Source: Paraburkholderia sp. SOS3
Lineage (GTDB): Bacteria > Pseudomonadota > Gammaproteobacteria > Burkholderiales > Burkholderiaceae
Direction of reading: 5' to 3'
DNA: 64,000 nt
Assembly: GCF_001922345.1 (NCBI RefSeq)
Contig: NZ_CP018811.1
Location: 248,001 to 312,000 of the forward strand
The notes under the pieces were generated by a model, which was not told the DNA's origin, did not search any database, and saw only the letters and a program-made list of their open reading frames with translations. Positions 57,170-64,000 of the stretch are shown piece after piece. The translations under genes were made by a program, and so were the position numbers. Position 1 is the stretch's first letter, and each line of letters starts with the position of its first letter.

Positions 57170-57970
57170 TCAGCGCGGCAGCAGCCGGCTCAATGCGGCG
57201 CTGGCGAGCGTGCCGATCTGCGTGAGAAAGTCGGTCGCCATGCCGTCGTGAAAGCGCCGCGGATCGGCCGAGCCCATCACGAGCAGGCCGAATACGTTGC
57301 CGGTTTCGTCGCGCTCCGGATCGCGCAGCGCGATCAGCGAGATCGATTCGATCGCTTCGCTGCCGTTTGCGCCATGCGTTGCGTTCGCACCGCTTGCGCC
57401 GTTTGCTCCGCTCGTTGCGTTCGCCGCTTCGGACGCGCCGGACCCTTCGCCCGGCGGCGCAGCCGATACGGCCGACACCGTCGATGCGAGCCATTGCGCG
57501 GCCTCGAACCCGGTGTTCGCCCCGCAGTACGGTGTGGCGAGGCTGCCCGCGAAGATGCGCACTTCCTCGCCGACCTGGCGCGTGAAATCGGCTTGCAGAT
57601 ACGGCTCGGCGACATCCCACACGCGCAGCGCCGCCTGCGGCACGTCGAACACCTCGCGCAAGCCGTGCGAGATCGTGCGCGGCAGTGCATACGGATCGCG
57701 TTCGGCCATCACACGGGCGGTCCAGCGATTGAATTTCGCCGAGATGCTGTCGTTCTCGTGGCCATAGCGCAGCAGTTCGGCGAGGCGCCGCTCGAGCAGC
57801 TTGTTCTTGTCGCGCAGCATTTCCATCTGCCGTTCCTGCAGCGACACCGCAGCCTTGCCGTGCGGGTTCGCAAGCCGGATGGTCGCGAGCAGTTCCGCGT
57901 GATCCGCGAAGAATTCGGGGTTGGCGAGCAGGTAGTCGGCGACTTCGCGATCGTTCATGTTTTCAGCCAT
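57170..57970 (-). CDS. DUF484 family protein
   Basis: A 266-aa protein of the GAF-like DUF484 family (E. coli YigA), function unknown. N-terminal YLLANPEFFADHAELLATIRLANPHG and LQERQMEMLRDKN are the most conserved parts. An Ala/Gly/Asn-rich insert (about 180-205) is unusual. The start at MAENMNDRE is preferred; MNDRE four codons later is possible. Located between dapF and xerC. Confidence 0.9.
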   Translation of the reverse strand: MAENMNDREVADYLLANPEFFADHAELLATIRLANPHGKAAVSLQERQMEMLRDKNKLLERRLAELLRYGHENDSISAKFNRWTARVMAERDPYALPRTISHGLREVFDVPQAALRVWDVAEPYLQADFTRQVGEEVRIFAGSLATPYCGANTGFEAAQWLASTVSAVSAAPPGEGSGASEAANATSGANGASGANATHGANGSEAIESISLIALRDPERDETGNVFGLLVMGSADPRRFHDGMATDFLTQIGTLASAALSRLLPR

Positions 57971-58009
57971 AAAGCCGCGCAGGCAGTCGCGCCGCGCGGC
58001 GGTCAAGAG

Positions 58010-58867
58010 TCAGTCGGCGAGTTCGATCTCGCCCTCGAACACCGTGGCAGCCGGGCCCGCCATCAGCAGCGGCGCTGCGCCGCCCGCCCACGAGATGGTC
58101 AGCACGCCGCCGTGAGTGTGCACGGTGACGGGCGAGTCGAGCAAGCCGCGCCGCACGCCCGCCGCGACCGCCGCGCAGGCGCCTGTGCCGCACGCAAGCG
58201 TCTCGCCGGCGCCGCGCTCGTAGACGCGCAGCCGGATCTCGTGGCGCGAGACGATCTGCATGAAACCCGCGTTCACGCGCTGCGGAAAGCGCGGATGCGA
58301 TTCGATGACCGGACCGTCGGTGGCCACCGGGAAAGCTTCGACATCGTCGACCACCTGGACCGCATGCGGATTGCCCATCGTGACCGCCGAGATCCAGCGT
58401 GTCGTGCCGCATACATCGAGCGGCCAGAGCGTGTCGGCGCCCTCAGCGTGTCCATCGAGGCCGCGCGCATCGAACGGCACGCGGGCCGGCTCGAATACGG
58501 GCGTACCCATATCGACGGTCACTTCGCCGTTTTCCTGCATCGTCAGCGTGATGACGCCGTTCGGCACCTGCACGCGCACGCTGCGCGCGTCGGTCAGGCC
58601 CGTGTCGCGCACGAACTTGACGAAACAGCGTGCGCCGTTGCCGCAATGCTCAACCTCGCCGCCGTCGCAGTTGAAGATGCGATAGCGGAAGTCCACGCCG
58701 TCGATGGTCGGCTTTTCGACGAGCAGCAACTGGTCCGCGCCAATGCCGAAATGCCGGTTCGCGAGCGCGCGCACGTGCGCGGCCGTCAGCTCGACGGGCC
58801 GCGTAAAGCCATCGAGCACGACGAAGTCGTTGCCTGCGCCGTGCATCTTGGTGAATTTGAGTTTCAT
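58010..58867 (-). CDS. dapF: diaminopimelate epimerase
   Basis: A 285-aa cofactor-free epimerase interconverting LL- and meso-diaminopimelate, needed for lysine and peptidoglycan. The two catalytic Cys sit in [12 protein letters not shown] and [14 protein letters not shown]-terminal [15 protein letters not shown] is the family start. It lies 68 nt after lpxL. Confidence 0.97.
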   Translation of the reverse strand: MKLKFTKMHGAGNDFVVLDGFTRPVELTAAHVRALANRHFGIGADQLLLVEKPTIDGVDFRYRIFNCDGGEVEHCGNGARCFVKFVRDTGLTDARSVRVQVPNGVITLTMQENGEVTVDMGTPVFEPARVPFDARGLDGHAEGADTLWPLDVCGTTRWISAVTMGNPHAVQVVDDVEAFPVATDGPVIESHPRFPQRVNAGFMQIVSRHEIRLRVYERGAGETLACGTGACAAVAAGVRRGLLDSPVTVHTHGGVLTISWAGGAAPLLMAGPAATVFEGEIELAD

Positions 58868-58935
58868 GGCGCTATTGTAAGTGACCCGGAACCGCTGCCG
58901 TGCGGCGTGCGCGCGCGGCCTCGCGTCAATTCGCG

Positions 58936-59820
58936 TCAATAGAATCCCGGTTGCCCCGGCGGGCGCGTCTTGAACCGTTTGTGCACCCAGTAATACTGCT
59001 CGGGAATGCGCGGAATCTGCTCTTCGAGAAACGCGTTCATGCGGCGCGCGTCGGCTTCGTCGTCGCCGGTCGGGTAGTTGTCCCACGGCTTGAAGACCCG
59101 CAGCTTATAACCTTTGTAGTTCGGCAGCACTTCGCCGATAAACGGCACGACCTGCGCATGCCCGACCTTCGCGAGACGCCCGACGGCCGTCAGCGTGCAC
59201 GTCGGCACGCCGAAAAACGGCACGAAGGTCGAATTGCGCATGCCGTAGTCCATATCGGCGCCGAGCATGACGGGCTTGCGATCGCGCAGCCAGCGCAGCA
59301 CGATGCGCGCGCTGTCCGCACGGCTCGCCATTTCGGCGTCGAAGCGGCCGCGCGCCTGTTTCGCGACGGCTTCGAGCTCCGGATTCGACATCGGCTGATA
59401 CAGCGACCCGCACGGCCGCCGCAGCGAGTAATTGAGGAAGATCGAACCCGCCTCGATGCCGACGAAATGAAAGCCGAGAAACAGCGTGGGCGGCAGGTTC
59501 GGGTCCGTCAGATCGATGTCGCTCTCGAGCTGCACGAGCTTTTCGAGCTTTTTCGCCGAGCCGAACCACTGGACGCTGCGCTCCAGATAGCTGCGGATCG
59601 CATGCCGGAAGTGCTTTTGCGCGACGTCTTCGCGAACCTCGTCGCTCCACTCGGGAAAGCACAGCTTCAGGTTGATATGGACGATGCGGCGGCGCCGGCT
59701 CGGAATCTGGTAGAGCAGCCAGCCGAGGCCGTCGCCGAGCCGTGCCACGAAGCCGTAAGGCAAGATCGCAAAGAACTTGAGGAGCCCGATGGCCAGCTTC
59801 GGCCCGAAGCGGCTCAGCAT
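58936..59820 (-). CDS. lpxL: lipid A late acyltransferase (LpxL/HtrB family)
   Basis: A 294-aa membrane-associated acyltransferase that adds the secondary acyl chain to lipid A. One N-terminal hydrophobic helix (about 10-27) anchors it; the HX4(D/E) catalytic motif is HFVGIE in [13 protein letters not shown]. Other conserved parts are [17 protein letters not shown] and [20 protein letters not shown]. The start at MLSRFGPKL is preferred to an upstream ATG 18 codons earlier. The acyl chain specificity is not predictable here. Confidence 0.93.
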   Translation of the reverse strand: MLSRFGPKLAIGLLKFFAILPYGFVARLGDGLGWLLYQIPSRRRRIVHINLKLCFPEWSDEVREDVAQKHFRHAIRSYLERSVQWFGSAKKLEKLVQLESDIDLTDPNLPPTLFLGFHFVGIEAGSIFLNYSLRRPCGSLYQPMSNPELEAVAKQARGRFDAEMASRADSARIVLRWLRDRKPVMLGADMDYGMRNSTFVPFFGVPTCTLTAVGRLAKVGHAQVVPFIGEVLPNYKGYKLRVFKPWDNYPTGDDEADARRMNAFLEEQIPRIPEQYYWVHKRFKTRPPGQPGFY

Positions 59821-59961
59821 GCAGACACTCGGGGCAGATTCGCGGAAAAACGCGCGTGGCGCTGCGCTGCGCAAAACAGGATGCGCGGATCGACCGGGGG
59901 GACGAGGGGCGGATAGGAATGCGGCACGCGTGGTTACTCTGTGACGATTAGAAGAAGTCGC

Positions 59962-59967
59962 TATAAT
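59962..59967 (+). promoter_or_regulatory. -10 element of the probable metK promoter
   Basis: A perfect TATAAT on the plus strand, with only a weak -35 (TGTGAC at 59940-59945, 16 bp upstream). The implied start is around 59972-59974, inside the first arm of the P1 stem. Confidence 0.5.
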
Positions 59968-59970
59968 AAG

Positions 59971-60108
59971 GGCTTCGCCGAGTTAATAGACAACTTGCGG
60001 GGCGAAGCCGAAAGCGTTCTGTTTTCGTCAACCATGTGGCTCAAAAAGGCCATGCATGGTTTTCGAAGAGCGCGGCCGGTAAGGAAATCCGCTAAAGCGT
60101 CGCCGCTT
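59971..60108 (+). promoter_or_regulatory. SAM-II-like riboswitch candidate in the metK leader, with a ~75-nt insertion
   Basis: P1 is GGCTTCGCC (59971-59979) with GGCGAAGCC (60001-60009), 9 bp. The loop starts GAGTTAA and ends CTTGCGG, so UUGC is at 59995-59998. The 3' core GGAAATCC-GCTAAA-GC-GTC lies at 60083-60101. UUGC can pair with GCUAA, and GAC (59989-59991) with GUC (60099-60101), with the same spacer lengths (3 and 2 nt) as in the 52-nt reference SAM-II aptamer. The inserted RNA contains a hairpin, AACCATG/CATGGTT (60030-60061). A competing hairpin AAGCG-TCGC-CGCTT (60095-60108) overlaps the conserved A's, giving a possible switch. Confidence 0.6.
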
Positions 60109-60171
60109 CAGGCTCTAGAAGTTGGCTACGTGAAACTCAAACCCGTAACCACATAACAAGGAGTCTGCAAC

Positions 60172-61359
60172 GTGGCAAACGATTTTCTTTTCACCTCCGA
60201 ATCCGTTTCCGAAGGTCATCCGGACAAAGTCGCGGATCAGATTTCCGACGCGATTCTCGATGCGATCTTCACGCAGGACAAATACTCGCGCGTAGCGGCT
60301 GAAACGCTGTGCAATACGGGTCTCGTCGTGCTGGCGGGTGAAATTACAACCACGGCCAACGTCGACTACATCCAGGTCGCGCGCGAAACTATCAAGCGCA
60401 TCGGCTACGACAACACCGATTACGGTATCGACTATCGCGGCTGCGCCGTGCTCGTCGCGTACGACAAGCAGTCGCCCGACATCGCGCAAGGCGTCGATCG
60501 CGCACACGACAACAACCTCGATCAGGGCGCGGGCGACCAGGGTCTGATGTTCGGCTATGCGTGCGACGAAACGCCGGAACTGATGCCGCTGCCGATCCAC
60601 CTGTCGCACCGTCTCGTCGAGCGCCAGGCGAATCTGCGTCGCGACGGCCGCCTGCCGTGGCTGCGTCCCGACGCGAAGTCGCAGGTCACGATCCGTTACG
60701 TCGACGGCAAGCCGCATTCGATCGACACCGTCGTGCTGTCCACGCAGCATGCGCCGGAAATCGAACTGTCGACGCTGCGCGAAGCCGTGATCGAAGAAAT
60801 CATCAAGCCGACGCTGCCGGCCGATCTGATCAAAGGCGACATCAAGTTCCTCGTGAACCCGACCGGCCGTTTCGTGATTGGCGGTCCGCAGGGCGATTGC
60901 GGTCTGACGGGTCGCAAGATCATCGTCGACACCTACGGCGGCGCGGCTCCGCACGGTGGCGGCGCGTTCTCGGGCAAGGATCCGTCGAAGGTCGACCGTT
61001 CCGCGGCTTATGCGGGCCGTTATGTGGCGAAGAATATCGTCGCGGCCGGTCTCGCCTCGCGTGCGCTGATTCAGGTTTCCTACGCGATCGGCGTGGCGCA
61101 ACCCACGTCCGTGATGGTCAACACCTACGGCACGGGCCGCGTGTCCGATGCGACGATCCAGCGTCTCGTGCTCGAGCACTTCGACCTGCGTCCGAAAGGC
61201 ATCGTGCAGATGCTCGATCTGCTGCGTCCGATCTACGAGAAGACGGCTGCGTATGGCCACTTCGGCCGCGAAGAGCCGGAATTTACGTGGGAAGCAACGG
61301 ACAAGGCGCTCGCACTCGCCGAAGCGGCCGGCACGGAGCCGGTGGTCGCCATCGCCTGA
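60172..61359 (+). CDS. metK: S-adenosylmethionine synthetase
   Basis: A 395-aa enzyme that makes SAM from methionine and ATP. Family motifs include [18 protein letters not shown] near the start, [12 protein letters not shown] (about 119-130) and [18 protein letters not shown] (about 260-277). The start is GTG, with an AAGGAG ribosome site 8 nt before it. The structured leader suggests feedback control by SAM. It is followed by a strong terminator, so the gene is monocistronic. Confidence 0.98.
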   Translation: MANDFLFTSESVSEGHPDKVADQISDAILDAIFTQDKYSRVAAETLCNTGLVVLAGEITTTANVDYIQVARETIKRIGYDNTDYGIDYRGCAVLVAYDKQSPDIAQGVDRAHDNNLDQGAGDQGLMFGYACDETPELMPLPIHLSHRLVERQANLRRDGRLPWLRPDAKSQVTIRYVDGKPHSIDTVVLSTQHAPEIELSTLREAVIEEIIKPTLPADLIKGDIKFLVNPTGRFVIGGPQGDCGLTGRKIIVDTYGGAAPHGGGAFSGKDPSKVDRSAAYAGRYVAKNIVAAGLASRALIQVSYAIGVAQPTSVMVNTYGTGRVSDATIQRLVLEHFDLRPKGIVQMLDLLRPIYEKTAAYGHFGREEPEFTWEATDKALALAEAAGTEPVVAIA

Positions 61360-61396
61360 CGCAAACCAAACCGTTCGGTAAAGAGCGAGTTTCACG

Positions 61397-61436
61397 CACC
61401 CTGCCAGCGCAACGCGCTGGCAGGGTGCTTTCGTTT
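61397..61436 (+). terminator. intrinsic terminator of metK
   Basis: CACCCTGCCAGCGC and GCGCTGGCAGGGTG form a perfect 14-bp stem with a 3-nt loop, followed by CTTTCGTTT. Confidence 0.9.
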
Positions 61437-61477
61437 ACGGGCGGGAATCCGCGGCGTGCGAACTAGCGGCGAACAAA

Positions 61478-61864
61478 CTAGTGGGCGAACACGAACCAGC
61501 CCGTGCTCGTCGTCGACATACGGCGCGGACGGCGGCTTGGGCTGCTCGTTGCGCGTGCTGCTGCATCGAATCCGCGCACGACGTTGAGTCCGCCGGCGAT
61601 GCCCGCGACGCGCAACGGCGTCGGGCGGCGCGAGAGCAGCGAGCGCAGCGAAAAACGACGCGATGTGCGCTGCATTTTCAGCGTCGAGAAGAACGTGCGA
61701 AACCACATGCGCACGCCGTCGACAGGGCGGGCGTCGCGCCACTGTTCGGCGAGCGCGCGCGTGCGCGCCGAATGATGACGCAGTGCGCGCACGACGCGGC
61801 GGCGCGCGGGGCGCGCTGCGTTGAATGCGGCGCGTGTGAGTCCAGAGTTAAGCAAGGTGTGCAT
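61478..61864 (-). CDS. small Arg-rich hypothetical protein
   Basis: A 128-aa basic protein (RARPARRRVVRALRHHSAR, SLRSLLSRRP) without a recognised domain, signal peptide or transmembrane helix. Third-position G/C is high throughout, which argues for real coding, while the opposite strand also has a long ORF (61481-61912). No strong ribosome site. It converges on metK. Reality of the gene is uncertain. Confidence 0.4.
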   Translation of the reverse strand: MHTLLNSGLTRAAFNAARPARRRVVRALRHHSARTRALAEQWRDARPVDGVRMWFRTFFSTLKMQRTSRRFSLRSLLSRRPTPLRVAGIAGGLNVVRGFDAAARATSSPSRRPRRMSTTSTGWFVFAH

Positions 61865-62371
61865 GGCGTGTGTTTTTCAGGCGATATGATGCGCGCAGGG
61901 GAAGTGCAGTAACCGTGCCAGCTTCCATCCGAAATTGGACTGGCCGGTGCGCTTACGAATAGGCGTGTAAGCGTGCGCGTAAAAACGCGGGGCATGGCGC
62001 GTGAAAACGGCACCGGCGCGCTGCTCGCAAAAGCCTGATGAATGATGAAAGACCGCGCAGAGGGCCGCGAAAGGCCGCGCGCGCAAGAAAGAGCGGATGG
62101 TCGCAATCGACATGGACGCAGGCTACACGCGATCGATGACGCGAGGAAGTCGGGTTTTTACCCTTGCGGTCATCGCTTGTACGATGCGAAACCGGCGGTT
62201 GGTACGGCATGCTGCATATCGCGGGCGTCCCTTACGTCTGTCAGGTTCCGCGTCGGGTTCGAACGATGTGCATTGTTGCATCCGCAGCGTGCGGCGTGCC
62301 CTCATCCGATACTGCCCCATGTGATCGGCCGCGTTTTACAATCGTGATTTAGCAGTCGAACGCCATCGGAA
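61865..62371. other. intergenic region upstream of the PhyH gene
   Basis: About 500 nt. A TACAAT -10-like hexamer (62337-62342) lies 30 nt before the PhyH start, without a convincing -35. Short ORFs on both strands lack coding character. Confidence 0.4.
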
Positions 62372-63139
62372 ATGTCCATGTCCGTCCATTCGAAAAAGGA
62401 ACAGGTAGAACTGCTGCGCGAGCAGGGTTTCGTCATCGTTCCGGGTTTGATGTCGCCCGCGCGCTGCGGCGAACTGAAGCAGGTCGCGCAACAGCAACTG
62501 AACGAAGCGGCCGCGCCGCTCGAATTCGAAGCAGACTTGCGCTATCCGGGCGCGCCCGATTCGAAGCATGCGCCCGGCGGGCATACGGTGCGGCGCCTGC
62601 TCGACGCCTACGCGCGTCATGCGCTGTTTCGCGAAGCGGCCACATCGTCCGATATTCGCAGCTGGATGGAGCTGTACTTCGGCGAGGAGCCGCGTCTTTC
62701 GCGTGCACACCACAATTGCATGATGACCAAGCACCCCGCATACGGCAGCCTGACAGGCTGGCATCGCGACGTGCGCTACTGGTCCTTCGAGCGCGACGAT
62801 CTCGTTTCCGTATGGTTTGCGCTCGGACGCGAGACCGTCGATAACGGCGCGCTGTGGTTAGTGCCGGGCTCGCATACCGCGGCGCTCACGTCCGGGCGTT
62901 TCGACGACGCGAAATTCTTCCGCTCGGACTTGCCGGAAAACCAGGCGTTGATTCAAACCGCGGTGTCGCCGGAGTTGAATGTCGGCGACGTGGTCTTTTT
63001 TCACTGCAACACGCTGCATTCGGCCGGCAAGAATCTGACGAACGACGTGAAATTTTCGCTCGTGTTCACGTATCACGGCGCGAGCAATGTGCCGCTGCCG
63101 GGTTCGCGTTCTGCGTCGAAGCCCGAAGTTGCGTTTTGA
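62372..63139 (+). CDS. phytanoyl-CoA dioxygenase (PhyH) family protein
   Basis: A 255-aa Fe(II)/2-oxoglutarate-dependent dioxygenase. The facial triad is visible: His and Asp in TGWHRDVRYWSF, and the distal His in NTLHSAGKNL; the 2-oxoglutarate-binding Arg is probably within the RETVDNGALWLVPGSH region or after it. Such enzymes hydroxylate diverse small molecules or are involved in secondary metabolism; the substrate is unknown. The first ATG (62372) is used, with an in-frame ATG two codons later. Confidence 0.87.
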   Translation: MSMSVHSKKEQVELLREQGFVIVPGLMSPARCGELKQVAQQQLNEAAAPLEFEADLRYPGAPDSKHAPGGHTVRRLLDAYARHALFREAATSSDIRSWMELYFGEEPRLSRAHHNCMMTKHPAYGSLTGWHRDVRYWSFERDDLVSVWFALGRETVDNGALWLVPGSHTAALTSGRFDDAKFFRSDLPENQALIQTAVSPELNVGDVVFFHCNTLHSAGKNLTNDVKFSLVFTYHGASNVPLPGSRSASKPEVAF

Positions 63140-63238
63140 ACTTGCGTTTTGAGACGTTGCGTTCTTTTGACCTTGCGGTTTGACGTGACGTTTCAAAGCG
63201 GCATTCGGACTCGACGGCGAGCACGCGGTTCACATGAC

Positions 63239-63442
63239 CTAGCGTCTGCCGCCGAGCGTCAATCCGATCAATCCGGCAATCGTCGCAATCGCGCCGCCGG
63301 CGAGCAGATAGATGGTCTTGTTCGTCGGCGCGCCAGTGAACACGCGCGATACGTCGTTGCTGAACGAGTGAAACGACTGTCCGCCGAAGTACAGCAGCAG
63401 GACGCCGCCGACGAGCAATGCAATAGAAACCGCCTTCGTCAT
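63239..63442 (-). CDS. DUF3185 family small membrane protein
   Basis: A 67-aa protein with two hydrophobic helices (MTKAVSIALLVGGVLLLYFGGQ and YLLAGGAIATIAGLIGLTLG) linked by a short hydrophilic loop. It matches the DUF3185 family, function unknown. A strong GGGAGG ribosome site precedes this start; an upstream ATG in frame would bury the first helix. It converges on the PhyH gene. Confidence 0.85.
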   Translation of the reverse strand: MTKAVSIALLVGGVLLLYFGGQSFHSFSNDVSRVFTGAPTNKTIYLLAGGAIATIAGLIGLTLGGRR

Positions 63443-63611
63443 TTCCCAATCCTCCCTGATGTGTATCTGACGGGCGCCTGCGTGAAAGCGCAGCAATGCG
63501 TCCAGATCGGCGCCCATGGTCCAACCGGACGCGCTATTTTGCCCGATCCCGCAGTGTGGGCCATCGCAGGACGCCCGTGCAGCATACTGGCCGATTGGCT
63601 ACCATAACGTA

Positions 63612-63636
63612 TTCGTCGTACGAACCTTCGTACGAA
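63612..63636. promoter_or_regulatory. tandem palindromic sites upstream of the last gene
   Basis: TTCGTACGAA (63627-63636), a perfect 10-bp palindrome, is preceded by a related site TTCGTCGTACGAA (63612-63624). The half-site CGTACGAA recurs at a 12-bp period. The array is about 90 nt before the aldo/keto reductase start, so it may be an operator for that gene or the opposite DUF3185 gene. Confidence 0.5.
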
Positions 63637-63723
63637 TGCGTGTAGCGCGTCGCACATGCGATGCCGCGTTCTCTTTCCAGCAGTCCCCCCGCGGTTTTCA
63701 TCGAGAATTCAAGGATTCGAGCC

Positions 63724-64000
63724 ATGGCTTACGAAGCAGCTTCAGCACGTTATTCCGACATGCAGTACCGCGTTTGCGGCAAGACCGGCCTCAAGCTGCC
63801 GGCGCTGTCGCTCGGTCTATGGCATAACTTCGGCGACACGACGCCGCTCTCCACGCAACGTGAAATTCTGCGCACGGCGTTCGACCTGGGCATCACGCAC
63901 TTCGACCTCGCGAACAACTATGGGCCGCCGTACGGTAGCGCCGAAACCAACTTCGGCCGCCTCTTCAAGGAAGACTTCAAGCCGTATCGCGACGAGCTGC
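63724..64000 (+). CDS. aldo/keto reductase, L-glyceraldehyde 3-phosphate reductase-like (partial)
   Basis: The first 92 codons only; the gene continues past the window. MQYRVCGKTGLKLPALSLGLWHNFG is the N-terminal signature of the YghZ/Gpr group, and DLGITHFDLANNYGPPYGSAE holds the catalytic Asp and Tyr. This branch reduces L-glyceraldehyde 3-phosphate and methylglyoxal. An AAGGATTC ribosome site precedes the ATG. Confidence 0.88.
   Translation, partial: MAYEAASARYSDMQYRVCGKTGLKLPALSLGLWHNFGDTTPLSTQREILRTAFDLGITHFDLANNYGPPYGSAETNFGRLFKEDFKPYRDEL

Larger units (their letters stand above)
59821..60171. other. divergent lpxL-metK intergenic region and metK leader
   Basis: A perfect TATAAT (59962-59967) on the plus strand precedes a structured leader (59971-60110) with a SAM-II-like aptamer. 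The lpxL side (59821-59940) shows nothing definite. A 71-codon ORF starting with GTG at 59941 crosses the leader, but I do not regard it as a gene. Confidence 0.5.

Noticed and set aside
59941..60156. 71-codon ORF in the metK leader as a leader peptide
   Set aside because: It begins at GTG upstream of the likely -10 and lacks a Met-rich control segment; the RNA structure explains the region better.

Overview
The window is a GC-rich, gene-dense piece of a betaproteobacterial main chromosome. The gene content and order point to Burkholderiaceae (Burkholderia, Paraburkholderia or Caballeronia): dprA-def-fmt-htpX-rsmB-ntrYX, mreBCD-mrdA-rodA opposite gatCAB, argB-HAD-slmA, regBA next to hslVU, the Cys-poor DksA, and metK opposite lpxL-dapF. 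I see no insertion sequence, prophage, integron or CRISPR array. Nearly all of it reads as core genome.

Layout. 1-9.5 kb: an SDR lacking its catalytic Tyr and Lys, an aldo/keto reductase, an LprI-like secreted protein, tRNA-Lys, a hotdog thioesterase, a patatin, a D-2-hydroxyacid dehydrogenase, GTP-dependent PEP carboxykinase and a LysR regulator. 9.7-24 kb: topB, a thioredoxin-fold protein and dprA on the minus strand; def, fmt, a LysE exporter, htpX, rsmB, a DUF4390 protein and an NtrYX-like two-component pair on the plus strand; then tRNA-Phe. 24-28 kb: queC-queE-queD, an HpcH/HpaI aldolase and a Sel1-repeat protein. 27.8-34.2 kb (minus): the rod-shape cluster mreB, mreC, mreD, mrdA, rodA. 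34.6-39.8 kb (plus): gatCAB, a PPK2 kinase and exonuclease III. 39.8-47.3 kb (minus): an M48 protease, an AmpG-like permease, metW, metX, slmA, a HAD phosphatase and argB. 47.6-49.9 kb (plus): a CWC protein and RegB/RegA. 50-59.8 kb (minus): hslU, hslV, dksA, a COG0523 metallochaperone, an RlmI-like methyltransferase, xerC, a DUF484 protein, dapF and lpxL. 60-64 kb: metK, a basic hypothetical protein, a PhyH dioxygenase, a DUF3185 protein and the start of a second aldo/keto reductase.

Main discovery. The leaders of metX (homoserine O-acyltransferase, with metW) and metK (SAM synthetase) both carry the sequence and pairing signature of the SAM-II riboswitch. That signature is a GC-rich P1 stem closing a 20-21 nt loop that ends in UUGC, and a distal A-rich segment ending in GCUAAA. 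In both leaders extra RNA is inserted at the same place, between the 3' strand of P1 and the A-rich segment: one hairpin in metX and about 75 nt in metK. Each also has a downstream sequence that could compete with the ligand core. If right, methionine entry (metXW) and SAM synthesis (metK), 16 kb apart, share one class of SAM sensor in an expanded form.

Other points worth a look: a degenerate 14-bp tandem array upstream of topB, candidate heat-shock promoters at hslV and htpX, a palindromic operator-like array before the last gene, an orphan intrinsic terminator upstream of queC, a C-A mismatch in the tRNA-Phe acceptor stem, an NtrX-like regulator without its AAA+ domain, and Ala-rich low-complexity tails or inserts on several otherwise conserved proteins.
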